A DNA stretch of 6,176 nucleotides, from the NCBI GenBank assembly GCA_027005175.1, contig JALTMC010000247.1, positions 1 through 6,176 on the forward strand, written 5' to 3'. Below the pieces are notes generated by a model that was given only the letters and a program-made list of their open reading frames with translations, made no database searches and was not told where the DNA came from. Position 1 is the stretch's first letter. Every line of letters begins with the position of its first letter. Below are positions 5,742-6,176 of the stretch, piece after piece. Origin of the DNA: Myxococcales bacterium. Lineage in GTDB: Bacteria; Myxococcota_C; UBA6777. The position numbers and the translations under genes were made by a program.

Positions 5742-6176
5742 ATGGCATTCTGGAATCGTAACAAAGAACAGCCGAAAGAAGCGAATGAAGCCGCAGAAGC
5801 AAAAGGAGTCCAGCGACCTTCACGTCGTCCCGGCTTGCCTGCGCTGGATGGAGTAAAACACATCATCGCCATCGCCAGTGGTAAAGGAGGGGTCGGAAAG
5901 TCCACCCTGTCTGCGAACCTCGCTGTTGCATTGCAATTCACAGGAGCCAAAGTAGGACTGTTGGATGCCGACATCTACGGTGCCAGCCAGCCGGGAATGT
6001 TTGGAGCCACCGAAGTCGGTCAACTCCAGGTAGAGGATGACATGCTTCACCCTGTCGAAAAATACGGTGTGCGCTTTGTTTCCATGGGCTTGCTGATGGG
6101 TGATGATGGTCCGGTCGTATGGCGTGCTCCTATGGTCATCAAGATGCTACATCAATTCTTGGGTAAGGTCATTTGG
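5742..6176 (+). CDS. mrp: Mrp/ApbC-type iron-sulfur carrier P-loop ATPase, N-terminal part (runs off the right edge)
   Basis: The first 145 codons are present and the frame is open to the window end. Mrp (ApbC, NBP35/Nubp family) is a cytoplasmic ATPase of the MinD/SIMIBI group that carries Fe-S clusters to target proteins. The deviant Walker A SGKGGVGKST (46-55) has the signature Lys48 and P-loop Lys53. LLDADIYGASQP (73-84) is the switch-like Asp motif of Mrp rather than ParA or MinD, and VWRAPM (126-131) corresponds to the usual WRGPM with Gly replaced by Ala. The first 37 residues are charged and look disordered, so the N-terminal DUF59/MIP18 domain of many Mrp proteins is absent. The cluster-binding CxxC would lie beyond the window. 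ATG 5742 is supported by AGGA at 5730-5733 with 8-base spacing. Confidence 0.93.
   Translation, partial: MAFWNRNKEQPKEANEAAEAKGVQRPSRRPGLPALDGVKHIIAIASGKGGVGKSTLSANLAVALQFTGAKVGLLDADIYGASQPGMFGATEVGQLQVEDDMLHPVEKYGVRFVSMGLLMGDDGPVVWRAPMVIKMLHQFLGKVIW

Noticed and set aside
5742-6176. Reading the right-edge ATPase as ParA or MinD
   Set aside because: The DADIYGASQP and WRAPM motifs are specific to the Mrp/ApbC branch.

Overview
The window looks like chromosomal housekeeping DNA from a Gram-negative bacterium of roughly 50% GC. It carries one large, unusual accessory-type gene. Four genes are supported. ileS (5' end only) is on the minus strand at the left edge. epmA, a Pls-like nonribosomal peptide synthetase and mrp (5' end only) follow on the plus strand. 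EpmA is mainly a proteobacterial enzyme, and Pls-type synthetases occur in actinobacteria, myxobacteria and other environmental lineages. A proteobacterial or myxobacterial-like host is therefore plausible, but I cannot place it more exactly.

Left part (1-313): the first 134 bases encode the N-terminus of isoleucyl-tRNA synthetase, reading leftwards out of the window. The 179-bp gap to epmA is a divergent promoter region. It holds a perfect 8-bp-arm palindrome (263-281) that overlaps candidate promoters in both directions, and an imperfect hairpin (203-242) that would lie in the ileS leader.

Middle (314-5475): epmA is a complete stand-alone LysRS-like ligase, expected to attach (R)-beta-lysine to elongation factor P. 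After 131 bp comes a 1335-residue membrane protein with an adenylation domain, a carrier domain and three repeats of two membrane helices plus a left-handed beta-helix domain. This is the layout of epsilon-poly-L-lysine synthetase (Pls): no condensation domain and no thioesterase. The pocket residues I can align include the amino-acid-binding Asp and an acidic residue compatible with a basic amino acid. Two neighbouring enzymes may thus both adenylate lysine-type substrates. This is inference, not proof.

Right part (5476-6176): a 266-bp gap contains a perfect 10-bp-arm palindrome (5571-5591) with a third half-site copy beside it, a short hairpin just after the synthetase stop, and a weak promoter candidate. 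The gap leads into mrp, a P-loop ATPase for iron-sulfur cluster delivery, cut off by the window end after 145 codons.

The four genes do not form an obvious single pathway. ileS and epmA are linked to translation and mrp to Fe-S assembly. The Pls-like protein is the likeliest source of a specialised product. No mobile elements, CRISPR arrays, tRNAs or rRNAs were seen.
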